Assembly (NCBI GenBank): GCA_029964075.1 | Contig: CM057144.1 | Span: 5,789,281-5,853,280, forward strand | Length of the DNA stretch: 64,000 bases | Direction of reading: 5' to 3' | Source: Patiria pectinifera | Taxonomy: Eukaryota; Echinodermata; Asteroidea; Valvatida; Asterinidae | Shown: piece after piece, positions 12,801 through 27,800 of the stretch | Layout of the letters: each line of letters opens with the position of its first letter | Position numbering within the stretch: the stretch's first letter is position 1 | Translations under genes and position numbers: made by a program | The notes under the pieces: model-generated | Told to the model about the DNA's origin: nothing | Seen by the model: only the letters and a program-made list of their open reading frames with translations | Databases searched by the model: none

Positions 12801-15800
12801 ACCCAATGGAGGAGGAGGAGGGTGGACACCATCTTCCCATGGGGGCGATGTTCAAAACATATATTATTCATGGATACATTAGTCAATAAGTTTCTAGGGA
12901 CGTTAGTAAAATAAACAGCCACTCGCGAAAAAAAAGTTTTGATAAAAAATATGCATAAAATCGCGGAAAAGGGGAATTTATGTTCTTCCAGCTAATCATG
13001 GTAACTCATATGGCTGTGCTTTTCTCGGGATGTCAAACTGGGTAGTACACTCCAAAGTGGCGTAGCACGGTCATTTTTATTGGGGGGGGTTTAAAACATT
13101 TTTGAAAAGGGCACTTGCACATCCGTGGTGAAATGCAGACAGGTTTTTTTCTCCGGACTCTTGGCATCCGTAAAATAAAAAAGCAGGGGGGGGGCCTGGT
13201 ACCATCTGTCAAAACTGATGATTATGCACACAAAGGGCCAATATACGGTGCTTTTCACGGTGATACATGTGCTAAATTCAGAAAAAGACACCCAAAACGA
13301 CAGATGCAACCAAAAGGGCACCACTTCTTTTAAACGGGAACTTTTTCAGAAAAAAGGGCACTTCATAAAAAAGGGCACTCTTTACAAATTATTGGGGGGT
13401 AAGCCTGTTGAAAAAAGGGCATTTGAATGGAAAAAAGGCAGTCTTCACAAAAACAGCAGATGCAACCAAAAGGGCACCACTTTGTTTAAACGGGAACTTT
13501 TTCAGAAAAAAAGGGCACTTCATAAAAAAGGGCACTCTTTATAAATTTTTGGGGGCAAAGCCTGTTGAAAAAAGGGGCATTTGAATGGAAAAAGGCATTC
13601 TTTACAAACTATTTGGGGGGTAAATACCCCCTCCCCCCCTCTCGCTGGCTACGCCTATGCTCCAATGCTAGCAAGAGAATTGCAGCAGTTGCAGTAGAAT
13701 CCTTATCACAGTAAAGTGCAGCCTCCAGACATGTTCAAACAATGGTCAAACAATGGCCCAGTTGTTCATGATCATTTAGCATTAAGCTACTTTTTTTTCC
13801 AATGAAATGATGATAATTTTTTGCATACAAAAAAAACCACGTTACTGATCTGATTAAAAGAACAAAGTGGGGGTTTTCATCGTCTCTTCCTGTCCACTAA
13901 CCTTTCTTTTTAATATTTGAATCGGAAAAAGTCCCATCGGGATAATTTTGTTGATTAGCGAAAATTCAAATATTTGGTATATTCAGCCCAGCAGTACACC
14001 CTGCCTACTCTGACTTGTTTCTTACAACTATTTCTTCGTTCCAATGTTTTAAATTTTACCCAGTATGCACTGATGTCAGCCTGCCATTACTGCCCAGTGG
14101 AGTGACGTGTGAGTTAGCACATCGCTGCCTTGGCGTGCGATGCTGCACTGAACTGGATCTTGAAATCACTGTCTTGTCAGTCAACATGTGGCTGATTCTA
14201 GACCCCTGTGAGTTCACGCTGTCCTTTGGATTGGGAACGTGGTCCTTGACGTTCACCATATTTGACTACCACTGGGGTGAGTGCATTTCATTTTACTGAT
14301 CAATTCGCCACCGTTTTTACAAAGAGACGGGCATGTGGATTTTGAAGAAAAAAATGTTTTCCAGATAATCGCAAGAGAATTTTCCTTCTATTTTGAAACT
14401 GCAAAAATTACTACTTTGCAGCAAGTTTATGTTTAATATAAGGAGAAACCTGCACATGATTCTTTAAAAGGTTAAATTTTATGTGAACCCAGTAATAAGA
14501 ATTAACACAGAGGTTAATGGGCCAAAATTAATTAGTAAAGATGTGTGTCCCTTCGTGAAAATGAAAATCCAAGTTTTCCTACATTTACGCCCTTCTGTTC
14601 AATTTTTTTTTCTTAGGGAAGGGACATATCAAAGATGTCCTTCCCAGAAAATGAAAATCTCAGTTGACCTTTTTTTAGGCTTACGCCTTTCCGTACGATA
14701 CATTTTGCACGTGTTCAAGGAACAGGCATGGTCGCGTCTTTTTGTGGAAATACAAAATGCACTTATAGAGATGCCTGCCACTAGCATCATTAATGTAATT
14801 TAGAAATTAATGGTATTTTGCTTACAGAAGCATGTCAGAATGGTTAAGTACGATGTTTACATCCCTTTGTGAAAACGATGACGAATTGTCTTACCGTGGA
14901 GATTTTTATCCTTGCAGATTGTGTGTTTCTTGAGCTGTTGACTAACTTGAAAATTGTTGTCGTATTTAAGAAATTTAAGGGATTTAAGATGCCTAAGCTT
15001 CACCTAGCCTGCTACGCGGGGGGGGGTGGGGGGGGGCTTTGCCGCCTGTTAACCGAGAGGAAAGTACTGGTACCATAACCCAATCCCAGAATTCAGAGCA
15101 ATATAGTTAAAGGTATATAGGATCATTAGCTTTCCATGCATTTTGTTTGTTTCCAATAATAACACCTCTCAAAATCCAAACAAGAATGTTCAAATCTTAA
15201 ACTATTGAAGTTGCAGCTCAGTAGATATTACACATTTGGAGAAACAGTGAAAAAACATGCACAGCCTTTTGATCACGAACATAATTTTGTCCATAGCACT
15301 CTTTATTTCAAGGAAGTAGTCAATTGACTGATGGTTGGAAATCACCAACATGTCTTGATTTCTCCTAAATGACAGCAAGCAAGACAGAATAATCTCACAG
15401 GGTATTTAGCACCAGTACCATCTTTATTCCAAGTAACCTTTCCGACAAGGTTACTGTATGGATCCGTTATAAGCAAATGATCCTTTATGCCTTGAAATGT
15501 CTTCTCAAACTTTCCAATGTACGAAACGAGCGAGATGTTTTATCATTCAAATCATGTCAATCTGAACAAGTTTTTTTTTTTAATTGAACCTAGGAACCCA
15601 GGAAGAGTTGAAGATTGGCAAAGCCTTGACCCTGATCTATACCATTGACAAGCTGACTGAGGACAAGGTGTTTGTATTGGACCTAGCACTGTCCCTGTGC
15701 CTGCCAGACTCAGACTGTGACTCGCCCTCTATTGACATCCTCAAGAAGACCAGAGTGCCGATACCACTCTGCAACGAGAATGCTACATTCTCACTTCCTG

Positions 15801-18800
15801 GTGAGTTTATTTCCACAGGTTCCTCATATTTCAGCAGTACCTTGTTGAAAACTGACATTGTTTAGAATTTTTTGTGTGGTCCTATATCTTGAGTATTTTT
15901 GAATCAATATATTTTGCATGTTTGTAGGGTTAGGGTCAATACCTAATAAACGTTTGTCTTGACCTCTGAACTGTACGATTCATGTGAACTTTTTTGACTA
16001 TCATATCGTCACTGTTTTTATTAAGTGATGGATAGATCTGTCCAAAACCCAGATTGTATGCATTTTGAGATTTTTGGATATTCTAACATTCCGTGACAGC
16101 CTGTACATGATTACCAAATTTCAAAGTAAATAATCTGACACTCTCAGTTTTGACAAAGTGACGAATCTCTATTTTTCACCGAGTCTCATTGATTTTACAT
16201 GTGTGCTATATTTAGATTTATTATTTGCATTATTAAACATATACATTTTACATAAGCGTGCGCGTTGTGTACAAACATATGGTACTATTATCGCATAGAA
16301 TTTTCATTTTGACGAAGTGTGGAATAGTAATTTTCTGCTTATTAAACATGATTTTATGAAACACACGTTTTTGGATGATTTAACTACTGGGCTATCGCAT
16401 CAGTTCTATATTTTTCAGTTTTGGAGGAGAAATGTATACAAACCCGCAAGTTGCAAAAAGATGCAAACTTCAGATGCAATTTTTTTCAGAACTTGGTCTT
16501 GCAGCTGTGTGCGCAGATTTGTCACTTCGTCAAAACGGGGCCGATATGAAGTTTGAAGGGGAGATCATTTTAAGCATGAATTTTATTCTTCAGGGGATGG
16601 AACTATCAAGGGTTTCTTGGAGATGGTCGGCCAGAATGCTGCTGAATCAGCCGTGGATGCAATTCTGGAGCATCTAGGACTGTCTGTAAGCCTTGTACTG
16701 AATGCACTGAATTACATAGTTTGCTTCGCGAGTAGCTCACTTGGATCAACTGTTGTTAGCCACATTAGCCGTGCTAATCAAATGCTCAAACACGGGCCAT
16801 GACAATCCTCACGTTCATCCGTAGCTGAGGCCTGATCTATAGCCATTGACAAAACACCCTTTTCGTACTGAGTCTTACTTTAAGATTGATTGTCAGGCTG
16901 GAATTATAACCTCTAAAGTTGCAATGAGATCAATAATAATTTTGTTTACACTTCAAATAAAGTTGATTTTTGGGTCAACATGACCTTTCCACTGACTGGC
17001 CGCCATATTTGTCCATTTCTTGGAATGAGCAATGCATGCGTGTGACATATTTCTACCATTTACTCTGCTCCACAAGCAGGGTCTGTGGTGGCTGACCCGG
17101 GTGAGCCCCGAGAATGACGCCAGAGCTTATCGAATGGCACGGGGCTAACCCAAGTCCATCAGAGCTAATCGAACGCACCCAATAAACCATATTACGTCAA
17201 AACAGTTTGTGTAAAAACAATTTTCCATCTATTGATGCAGATTTTTTTTTTTCAAAAGCATGTTAATGACTGAGGACCTTGTAGAACAAATTAAAAGATC
17301 TAAATTAAAAGGAAAAAGTCTGAATAAATTTCATTTTCTGAATAATACTAAGATAATACAACTCTCATTTCTTTTCAGGAATACATCAGTCGTGAACCAT
17401 GTGTCCGTCCACAAGTTACTCAGAATGGTTGGCAGAGAAGTAAGTCAGAACAGTTTTCCTCTTTAGAGTTCTGAGTTTATCCCTGATCTGATCATGTGAG
17501 TTCAATAGTGAGACTAATTCCCTGCCATGGAAATTTTCTGTTACTTTAACTTGAATTCATTTCTTGTTTATAACTACTCGTCATGTTGGTTTTGTTTGAT
17601 TTTGCAGTTAGACCCTTTGAAAGTCTTTTATTTGTCTGTATAAATTGTCTCACATTGACGGCATATTTCATTTCCCTCTCTAGTTTGTCCAAGAGATGTC
17701 AAACTTCCCCACCTGCCCCAAAACCTGATCTGCACCCTCCCGGAGAAGTGTCTAGGGTTCGATTGCTGTTTGGAGCTTCCCATCCCGGTGATCCGTCCCA
17801 TCACTACCCAGGTCTCCTTCATCTTTGATCCTTGTAACTATCAGCTGTCGGTCAGTCTAGGCAGCTGGAGTCTGGATCTGCAAATCTTGTCCTATCAGTG
17901 GGGCCAGCTGGAAGAAATCACCATTGGAGATCCTATCACTCTGAGGTATTTTTTTCATACTCCATAAGCTTCATCATCAATTTCTATAGTCATGTAAATT
18001 TTAAAGCAAATTTAAGCTTCACAGTTTACGTGAATATCAGAGTGTCTAATCATCATATTAACTTCTGTTTTTTGAGCCTTGAATATTAACAAAAATGTTA
18101 GATATAACACAAGAGCAATTAATTTTGAAAACAAGTCACAAAGCAAGTGGTATTCCCATTTAAGAGGCCCATTAAAAGTCGCTGTTCTCATGACGGGACA
18201 AAACGTCTTATTTAGCAATCCGAGTTCACATTTGAAATGAATTATTCTTTTTGAATTTAACCTAATTTTATTTTTTGAATTTAAAATTGAAATTGAAAGT
18301 AAATTTTTAAATTGAAATTGAAAACTAAAATTGAACTTTTAAAATTTGTTTCTAAGCCACTTTGCAGTCCCAGAGTTAGGCAATAGTTGCTTTGGCCAAT
18401 TCTTCATACTTTGTCCTTCGCTAATTCATAGTATTTTGTTCCAGACAACCTTAGTTATACATTATTTATTCAATAAAACTTTGTATTGCATTTTATTGGA
18501 CCATCAAATCATGTAGACCTGTATTTAGACCTGTATTTTCCTATTACTTTATACACAACAAACTTTTTGTCGGCATGCCTTGATTTTTTCATAAGGTCAG
18601 TATTGTTGTCACGTCAAACAAACCATTTGATTGCGTTGTTCCTCCATTAACATCCTCCCCGCGCGATGTCTTAACCACTCAACTTACGCACTTGCTGAGG
18701 TCAGCTTGCCAATTCCTATCTGATAAGATTATATTTATGCACTATTGCGCAATATACGTAAAGAAATCTTCTTTTCTGCCATTTCAGTCTGACCATCGAC

Positions 18801-21800
18801 AAGCTAGATGCCCAGGAATCCTTCCAGATCTCTCTGCACATCGCCATCTGCATCGACAGTGACTGTACAACCACACCAGCCCTTCAGGATTCCTTGATCC
18901 CTATCCCATTCTGTAATCTCAATGCTTCCTTTGAGCTGCCAGGAGATGGCAGCTTTGCAGGTCTTGCCCGGGAGCTCGCCGGGAACGTCGGGGAGTTGGC
19001 CATCCAGGCTGGTCTCCGAAAACTAGGAATCCAGGTAGGTTACAGAAATTACGCTGTATATAATAGTTTTTATTAAATTCAAATACTACTTTATGCAAAT
19101 GGTCATTTTATAAATTTGGGGTCCATTTATGTTCCTGTCCCTGTTACATCTGACATCTATGGTTTTATAATTCTGATGTACTCCTTAATGCAGTCGTCCT
19201 CCAAGAGTGATTATGAATAGCAAGCTTCCTACATTATAAATAAGAAGTTCTTAATGATGGCAAATTACAAAGTACTAAGGTAACAGGGCAAGAAAAATTT
19301 CACATTTTGGACTCTAGAATGACTCATATGCAAGTACAAAACAAATAGTAAATACGCTGCTGGGGATTTAGCTTTCTCAGTGTTGCAAGAAAGTTCACTG
19401 GCACTTCTGTTCATGAAGTGAAAATGTCCTTTTTGCAGACAATGTTGTACATCTGAAATGTGACAGAATTTGGCAGCATGAAAAAATTGCTTAGTTCAAA
19501 TAACCAGCAATGTAGTTCGGGCAAAATGTTAGCGGCAGCTTTTTTAAAACTTTTCTCCATTATGTAGATGGATTTTTTTATTAAATAACTTACTGGTGCA
19601 GTAGTACACACAAACAGATGCATGTTTAAATGAAGTGTTTTTAATTCTCCATATTTTGACTATTTCTTTCAGCAATATGTGAGTAACCAGCAGTGTGATA
19701 TGGAGGTCCTTGCCCCAAGTGAAAATAGTAAGTTCAGAGTAACTATGTAGCAGCAATGACAAACATATGCCCTCTCAAACGAAGCATGGAGTTTGTGCAT
19801 GCTTCCTATAAGCTAGTTGAAGATTATCCTGCCAGCATTCTGCATGTAATGGCACCAACACTTGAAACACTGAAAATTGAATTGAGGAAGAGGGAATGTA
19901 ATCAAACTGTAGGCCCTAAATGTTTAAAGGTTATTTTTTTTAAACAAATGCATTTCATTCTGATGAATTTGACATATCCTTTGACGATTATTTTACAAGT
20001 TTGAACGATCTAGAGCCATTGCACTCGGTAGCCGTCTCTGAGGGCATTTTTAGTTATATAAATAAACTAACAATGAATGTGTATTTTCCCTTTTATTACC
20101 TCAAATTTCAAGCAAAAATTCAGAGTCCACTTATATCCCCGAAAGTTATAAATTGTACTTGAAGATTCCATGTCTAAATTATGAAATGTTAATGTGCAAC
20201 CCATTCTTCCTCTGTCCACAACAGAATGTCCAATTCTGAGAGTGCCACCTGCAAATAACTTCCTGACCTGCACAGTGGATGGCCGCTGCCTGGGCCTGAC
20301 ATGCTGCGCCTCGCTTGACCTGGTCTTCACTCAGCTGTCCACCACCGCTTACGCCCTCCTTGACCCCTGTGAATTCCAGCTGTCTGTCGGGCTGGGGTCC
20401 TGGTCCAAGAATCTCACGCTCTTTGAATACGACTGGGGGGTGGATAAAGTGCTGGATATCAGTGACTCTGTCTACATAGCGTAAGTATGCACACTTGGAT
20501 TCCTGTGTTCAAATGGATGGAAGAAATTCCATCAAATAAAAAAAAAGGGGCGGGGAGTCTCAGACTGGTCAGGGAACACGAAAGATTGGTCAGGGAATAC
20601 GAAAACATTTGCACGCTTGGGCAAGAATGGCCAGTTCTATCTGTCAGTGATTGAGATGGAATAGTTACATGAACATTCGATATCACATATTCTTCAACTA
20701 TTTATGTTCAGATACAATGTTGACAAGCTGAGTGAGCAGAAGGAGTTCCTGATTGACCTGTCGGTAACCCTGTGCATAGACGGCACCTGTCGACCCATCC
20801 ACCTGCTGCAGGCAGCTCATGTACCTATACCGATCTGCAACCCCAATGCCACCTTCACCCTACCTGGCAATGGCACCATCGGTGACTACCTGGATTACTT
20901 GGGAGATGAAGTCACGGATGCAGCTATAGACCTGGTACTGGACTATCTCAACCTCAAGGTAGATGAGCAAGCCGTGATTCTGTCATTCAACTACACAAAC
21001 AATGTATTTCTAATGGTTTGTATTTACAGTGCCCTTTGCGTCATATGAGATTACCCCCCCCCCTAAAAAAAAAATGTTTTGAATACCAATGAGACCTCTC
21101 ACAATACAAATCCTGGGTTTGCTGCAGTCTGCTTTATTCTGCATGTAGATGTAGTTATAGCTTTGCAACTCAAAGCCATTTAGGAAGGCAGTGTGTAGAT
21201 AAGTCTTAGTGCTTTTACTTAATGTTGTACTGCTTGTTTTTGCCAGAACTATCTCTCCAGGAATCCTTGCAGTTTGCCTCCAGCATTGCCAGCTGGTAAT
21301 GACAGTAAGTCCCATTCATATCTTTACACAGGAAATGTTAGTCTTTTGAGTTTGTGTATAACATGTTATTATTATATTGTTAAAGGTACAGTCCATCATT
21401 TGCAGCTATCCAGAAAGTAAGTGACGTAATTATTGTTGAAAAACATACTTGGTTTAAATATAGTAATTGGACTAAACTCCCTGTGAAATTATTCTTCTGG
21501 CATGCTGTCATTTTGAAGAAATCAATGAAAGAAGGCCTTTCCAACGATGCATCTAATTTCCGTTAGTAGTTAGTTTTTTTTCGGCGTAGCACGCCCAAGT
21601 GTTGACACGACGCACACACGCCCGCGGTTGCTATCATTCGTCGGTTCAGTGCGCGACATCACGTAGCTGCAGTCGGCTCAGTGAGAACGTGTCTTGGATG
21701 CTGAATTCAGGCCCGATTCACAATATGACTCAGCAACTTTTGATTTGAAATCGAAATCCTGGAATATTGTTTTCTCGGAATACACAGCGTTCACTGAGCT

Positions 21801-24800
21801 GATGCTTCATCAGGATAGTTGTTCAGCACCCTTGTTTAGATTTTGAGCACTTGTGTTGCTTCAAACGAACAAAATGCACAAATTACAAATGATGGATGCT
21901 ACCTTTAATCAAATGATCAATTTAAGACCAATTATAAAAAAAATGCTCATATTCTTAAAAGACATGAAAGGACTTTGAACTTCAATACTTTAATAATATA
22001 AATGTTTGTTCACAATAGGTAATAGCAAACTGTTATTCTGCCATTTGATATAATTCCATTCCAGGTTGTCCCGTGCAGTTTCCACCCACCCCTCCCCAGT
22101 TGTCTTGCCGTATCGGCAGCCGTTGCACGAGTCTCCACTGCTGTCTGAATCTAGACTTGAAGGTGACTCAGATCAGCTCCAAGGCCTGGTTTATCATCGA
22201 CCCCTGTGACTATACGCTGTCTGTCGGGCTTGAGTTGTGGTTCTTCAACGTCTCGTTGTTTTCTTACGAGTGGGGAGCGATGGAAAGTTTCAAGATTGGA
22301 GATGCTCTTGATGTGAAGTGAGTTTGTGTAGCAATAAGAATTTGTCCAGTTACTTTTGGAAACAATTACATTTTCAGAAGTGGTCAAGCACCAGTTTAAT
22401 ATGTGTGGTTGTAAGCCAACACTACAGCAAATATGGGATACACTGTGCAGAAATTATATGTTATAATCTTTACTAAACCGGCACATTCTTAGGTTTTGTG
22501 TATTTCGCATATTTTTTTCAGTGTGCACTCCAGTCAGTATACATGTTTGCAAGATGGCTGTTGTGAGAGGTCTCCCAATAGTATGCACCATTCCTTCACG
22601 TTGTCAATCGCCAAATGTTCAGTAAAAAAGTAATCATGGGCGAGTTGCAAATGTCATGTCTATTTATCCAGGTTTTCCATCGACAAGCTTGACACCACCA
22701 AGGAGTACGAAGTAGATCTGGCCATCTCTCTCATCATCGATGGCATCACTACAGACTTCCCCATCATGGCTGACCAGAGAATCCCAATACCTCTGTGTAA
22801 TGCTAACTTCTCCCTGGCCTTGCCTGGAGATGGCTCGGTCAAAGGTTTCCTGAAGGAGCTGGGAGACAATGTGGGACAGGCGGCCATTCAGCTGGTCCTG
22901 ACAAAGTTGAATCTTGAGGTACAAGATCTCTTTGGTTGCATTAGCATGTGAACCATTAGTACCTTGCCTATTAAAGTTATTATGAACTGAATGTGTCAGA
23001 AGTGAATGTCTATTTCTTTTAGCCAAAACTCTGAGTGGCTGCTAGCTTTCTTGAAGCTTTCCTACTCGAAAAATTGTTGCGACGCCTTTTGATAGTTAAG
23101 CAACATATTGCTTTTTGCACTTGTAATTCTTGAGACTACTCAAACCCCTTGCACTGTCTGTTTTTTAAATATAAATGTTTCTTCATTTTAGCTGGAGTCT
23201 TGCCGTTGCACTGTTGAATAGTGTTACAACATTTTTTTTTTTTTTTAAAGTCAGAGAGCCAACCCCACAAACTTCCTTCCTTCACTCTGCCTCTAACGCT
23301 CCTCTTAAGTAAATTGTCATGAACTTGTGATCCAGCTTAACCCTAGCTCATTTGAGTGATTAAGGAACCTTCCTCGCTCTTGCAAAGCCCAACACCATCC
23401 CAGCAGGCACCGACCGTCAGACTGACGTTGTATAACGGTTGAATTATGGTCGCAACGTCGGATCAACCATACATAACCGAAAATCAACGTTGTTTTAGTC
23501 GACCAAAAGACGACGTTGTCATTATAACGTCTGCCGGACGTTGATTTAGTGTCGACAATTTAACGTCAGAATTTTACATAACAACAACGTCGAAATGTAG
23601 TTGGAATTTGGTCGGGAATATTACCAAACGTAATTTCAACCATGGTATGACGTTGTTTTGTCAACGTCTTTACAACGGCCTGAAAAACAACGTTGTATCA
23701 TTGTTATTTTTGTGTTTCCTTTCGAGACGTCGCAATTATGTCATGTTTTCAACCAAGATATGACGTTTGCTTTCTAACGTCGTTTCAACAACCCCAAAAC
23801 GACGTTGAATCGTGGTTGGCCGTTGGTTATAATATCCGACGTCGTACTTATGTCATGCTTTTAACTAAAATGCAACGTCCGATTTTGACGTTTTTTCAAC
23901 GACTCAAAATGTGACGTTGAATTATGGTCGGCTGCTGGTTATAATATATGACGTTGTTATTTGGTCATATTTTTAACCATGATTTTTCGTCCGTTTTCAA
24001 ACGTCGTGTCAACGAATCAAATAAGGATGTTGACTTCTGGTCGTTTGATGGTTAAAATATTAAACGTCATTATTAAGTCACGGTTTTACCTAAAATATAA
24101 CGTCCGTTCTCTGACGTCTTTTCAGCGACTCAAAAATGACGTTGTATTGTGGTCGGCTGCTGGTTATTTTACATGACGTCGTTATTATGTCAGGCTTTTA
24201 CCCAAAGTATAACTTCCGTTTTTGACTTTTTTTTAACCAACTCAAAAAGTGAGGTTGGATTATGGTCGGCCGCTGGTTATAATATTTGACGTCGTTATTA
24301 AGTCATGTTTTCAACCATGATATTACGTTCGTTTTCTAACGTCGTTCAAATGACTCAAAATCGACGTTGTATTGTGGTTGGCTGTTGGTTATAATAACTG
24401 ACGTGATACTTATGTCATGCTTTCAACCAAAACACAACGTCCATTATCTGACGTCATTTCAACATCTTAAAAAGCGACGTTGAATTGTGGTCGGCTGCTG
24501 GTTATAATATTTGACGTCGTATATTAGGCCATGTTTTCAACCATGATATTACGTCCGTTTTCTAACGTCATTTCAACGAATCAATTAACGACGTTGATTT
24601 CTGGTCAGTGGATGGTTACAATATTGTTATGTCATGGTTTTACCCAAAATATAACGTCCGTTTTCTGACGTCTTTTCAGCAACTCAAAAATGACGTTCAA
24701 TTGTGGTCGGCTGTTGGTTATTTACATAACGTCGATGGTGTGTCATGGTTTCGACCAAAATATAACGTCCGTTTTTCACTTAATAAAATAAGAAAGTCAT

Positions 24801-27800
24801 TAAAGAATGCATGCATGTGCAACGTCGTAATTCCCAAACGAAATTATCGAACGCCTTATTAATTTGAATGACTAAAAAAGACGTTGAATTGTGGTCATGC
24901 CAGCTGATGGTTATAAAATTGATGTCCGGTCGTTATCATCATTGTTTCAAACAAAATATATCGTCCGTTTTGACGACTTTTCCACGCGCCAATTATAATT
25001 GTCTTGGCCCAGAGCCAAGTGCCGCGCGCGCAAAAACCGTATAGCCCAAATGTACGTACACATAAGCATATGTATGCCCTGTGTGTGACCTCTTGCATTC
25101 CAACGAACTCCACTGCTGTACGAGTCTGGCCAGTTTGAATATCCGTTAAAACAACAGTCACAACTGAAGCAGCTTTGGGAAGAGACATATTGGCCCAAAA
25201 TGAACAAGTTTTGTGCACCTTTCAACAATATTGTCAAGATTTGGTTCTGCGATGGAGTACTGTACACATTCGAGATGTTCCCACCCCTGATCTTAACTTC
25301 AAGTCAAGATACGACATCAAGATGTATAGGACAAGCACAAGTCAAGATTTCGATTGAACCGCAATCAAGATGATCTGATTTTGCAATGTCTGAAAATGGT
25401 AAGTTTCAAACGCAAATGTTTCCGAGTTAGGGATTTGCAATTTCTTTGAAGGTCGATAGTTTGGAAATTGTATGTTTATTATATCTATATTATGTTCCCT
25501 ATCAGTCATGTCAGTTGTAACATTAAAATTCCATGGAAAGTACCTTAACTTCATTGTAGAAAGTTATTAGACTAGACATGTTGGATGCCATTGTCATTTC
25601 TTATTTTAAAAACAAAGTTACACTAACGGCGCCCTTTATTTAAACATTGAAGAAGTAGAAAATCCAAATTTATCAGCAGTCATTCATGTTCTGCCCGCTT
25701 TCCATCATCATCATGTCCTATCTTTATTTAGGCCTAGGAAAAATGAGGTCATTTTAAAGCATATCTCAACATGAGACGAGTTTCCCACACGTACTCTGTT
25801 GATTGAAGATTTAGAATATTAAATTTATTATGAATTTAACTGCACCGCAACATATTCCGCACCCGGCCTAACTCAAACGATCGGAATGTCTCTTTTATTT
25901 TGATACAGATATTTTGATACAGATACGTTTTCAATTTAGTTTTGAAAGTGTTCAGAGTTTGGGAATCGTACGTGTATGACAATACATTATGCCACTTTTC
26001 TTTTGTTGTGTACTCTATGTCATGTTTTGTTAATACCAGTCTTTACTATAATATTAATAATTGGTTTGTTATGGTCTTTCCAAAGCGCTTAGAAACACGG
26101 CGTATGAAGCGCTAAATCAATGTTATTTTTTTTGATAATTATTAAGAAAGTTACGGTGCTTGCAATTTTAAATTTTTCATTAATTAATTTAAGTAATATT
26201 CGTTTCTTAGATTCGCATGAAATTGCCCATTAGACTTAAAATTGGCCTATGCTTCGACTTGTCTTCTTCATAAGAATTATTTTTAATACTTTTTTCGGAT
26301 TTCTGAAAATTAAACTGCTGCTGCACTTCAAGGAATCTGTTTTGTTTTAATTATTTACGAGTCACCATTATTTAAAAAATGTGTTGGTATACAAGAAAAT
26401 TGACAATGTTGTTCATTTCCCCCCCCCCTTTTCCAGCTCTCTGCTTTGGTCAGTTGAGGGAGACGAATACACTACCTAAGCCCTACTTTACGTGGCACCA
26501 TGCACCATCAGGATCAACATCGACCGCCTGATGTCTTCTATACCTACACAAATATTCACAAAAGAGATTAGAGATCATGTCTGTGTTGGTTGCGATTCAG
26601 TGTTTGATTCAAAGGCTCAGACCGACGTCTATTTTTTTTTTTTCATGTCCAAATTAGGTTGAATTGTGGTAATGAAATCTGATGTCAAAATTGATCGGCC
26701 CATCAATATTGAACATTTGAAGCATCTAATTGACATTATTTAAACCTGTCAGACTGACGCCACTATTTTGACTATTAACTAACGTTAGAAAACTTAACAC
26801 TGTTATTTCGGTTGTGTACTATACGAACCTAGCCAACCAGTTTGTAAAAAAAAATGAACAAGTTGTGTAATATGTTTACACTGTTGTGTAAACAACAGTT
26901 TACACAACAGGTTGCTAGGTTCATATAGTACACAACCGTTTGATTTTTACACAACCGAAATAACAGTGTTCAATGTCTACAAAAATTACATTTGCAACCA
27001 TGTACTTACAGAACTTCAACCATGAAATCCGAACGTCAAAATGACGTTATTACGACGGTCAGATAGACGTCAATTTTGACCTCACACAGACGTTATAATG
27101 TGGTCATTTTTCGACGTCTAAATAACTTCAACCGCGACGTCCTGTCGACGTCCATTTAACCAGTCAAATCACGGTCAGACTGACGTCATAATTTGACTAT
27201 ATACGGACGTTAGATTTCGGTCAGGTTTTCGACGTCTAAATAACCTACACTTTCAACCATATTCTGACCTAAATTCAACCAACAATCTGACGTCCTGTCG
27301 ACGTCCATGTAACCAGTTAATCATGGTCAGACTGACGTCATAATTTGACTATATACGGACGTTAGATTTCGGTCAGAATTACCAGATAATCATGGTCAGA
27401 CTGACGTCATAATCTGACTATATACAGACGTTAAATTTCGGTCAGGATTAGCAGTTAATCATGGTCAGACTGACGTCATAATTTTGACCACATACCGACG
27501 TTAGAATTTGGTCAGGTTTTCAACGTCTAAAAAACTTACACTTACAACCACGACGGCAACCAAAAAACAACGTCGGAGTTGGTCGGAATCTGACGTCAGA
27601 TAGACGTTAAACCGACCAAAAATGCCTGCTGGGATATTGTAAACTCTACACCCAACTGTTGGTCTCTGATTATGGTGGCATGCCTGACCCAATGTAAAGC
27701 ATAATCAGTTTACTAGTGCAGTACTCACTCCAATAGATTCCAACAAAATATCAGTTGGATTTTGAAGGGTTGGGGGTGGTTAGGCTTAATATAACTTGAT

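Larger units (their letters stand above)
16686..18787. other. Introns around exons 5 and 6
   Basis: Apart from those exons, nothing recognised. At 18240-18350 a low-complexity AAATTGAAATTGAAA stretch occurs. Confidence 0.4.
23398..27634. mobile_element. 4.2-kb terminal-inverted-repeat element with two tandem arrays
   Basis: Ends TCCCAGCAGGCA at 23398-23409 and the complement TGCCTGCTGGGA at 27623-27634, each followed inward by an ACCGACC block. The left arm has about eleven ~112-bp tandem units; the right arm has 69-bp units; the arms are related in inverted sense (AACGTC/GACGTT, GGTCGG). The central ~2 kb (25,000-27,000) lacks a transposase frame. Target duplication is unclear (AT or TA at most). 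It fills the intron between exons 13 and 14. Confidence 0.75.

Noticed and set aside
23690..27520. Regular spaced repeats that could suggest a CRISPR array
   Set aside because: Units are contiguous ~112-bp and 69-bp tandem copies inside a TIR element in an animal intron, without unique spacers or cas genes.
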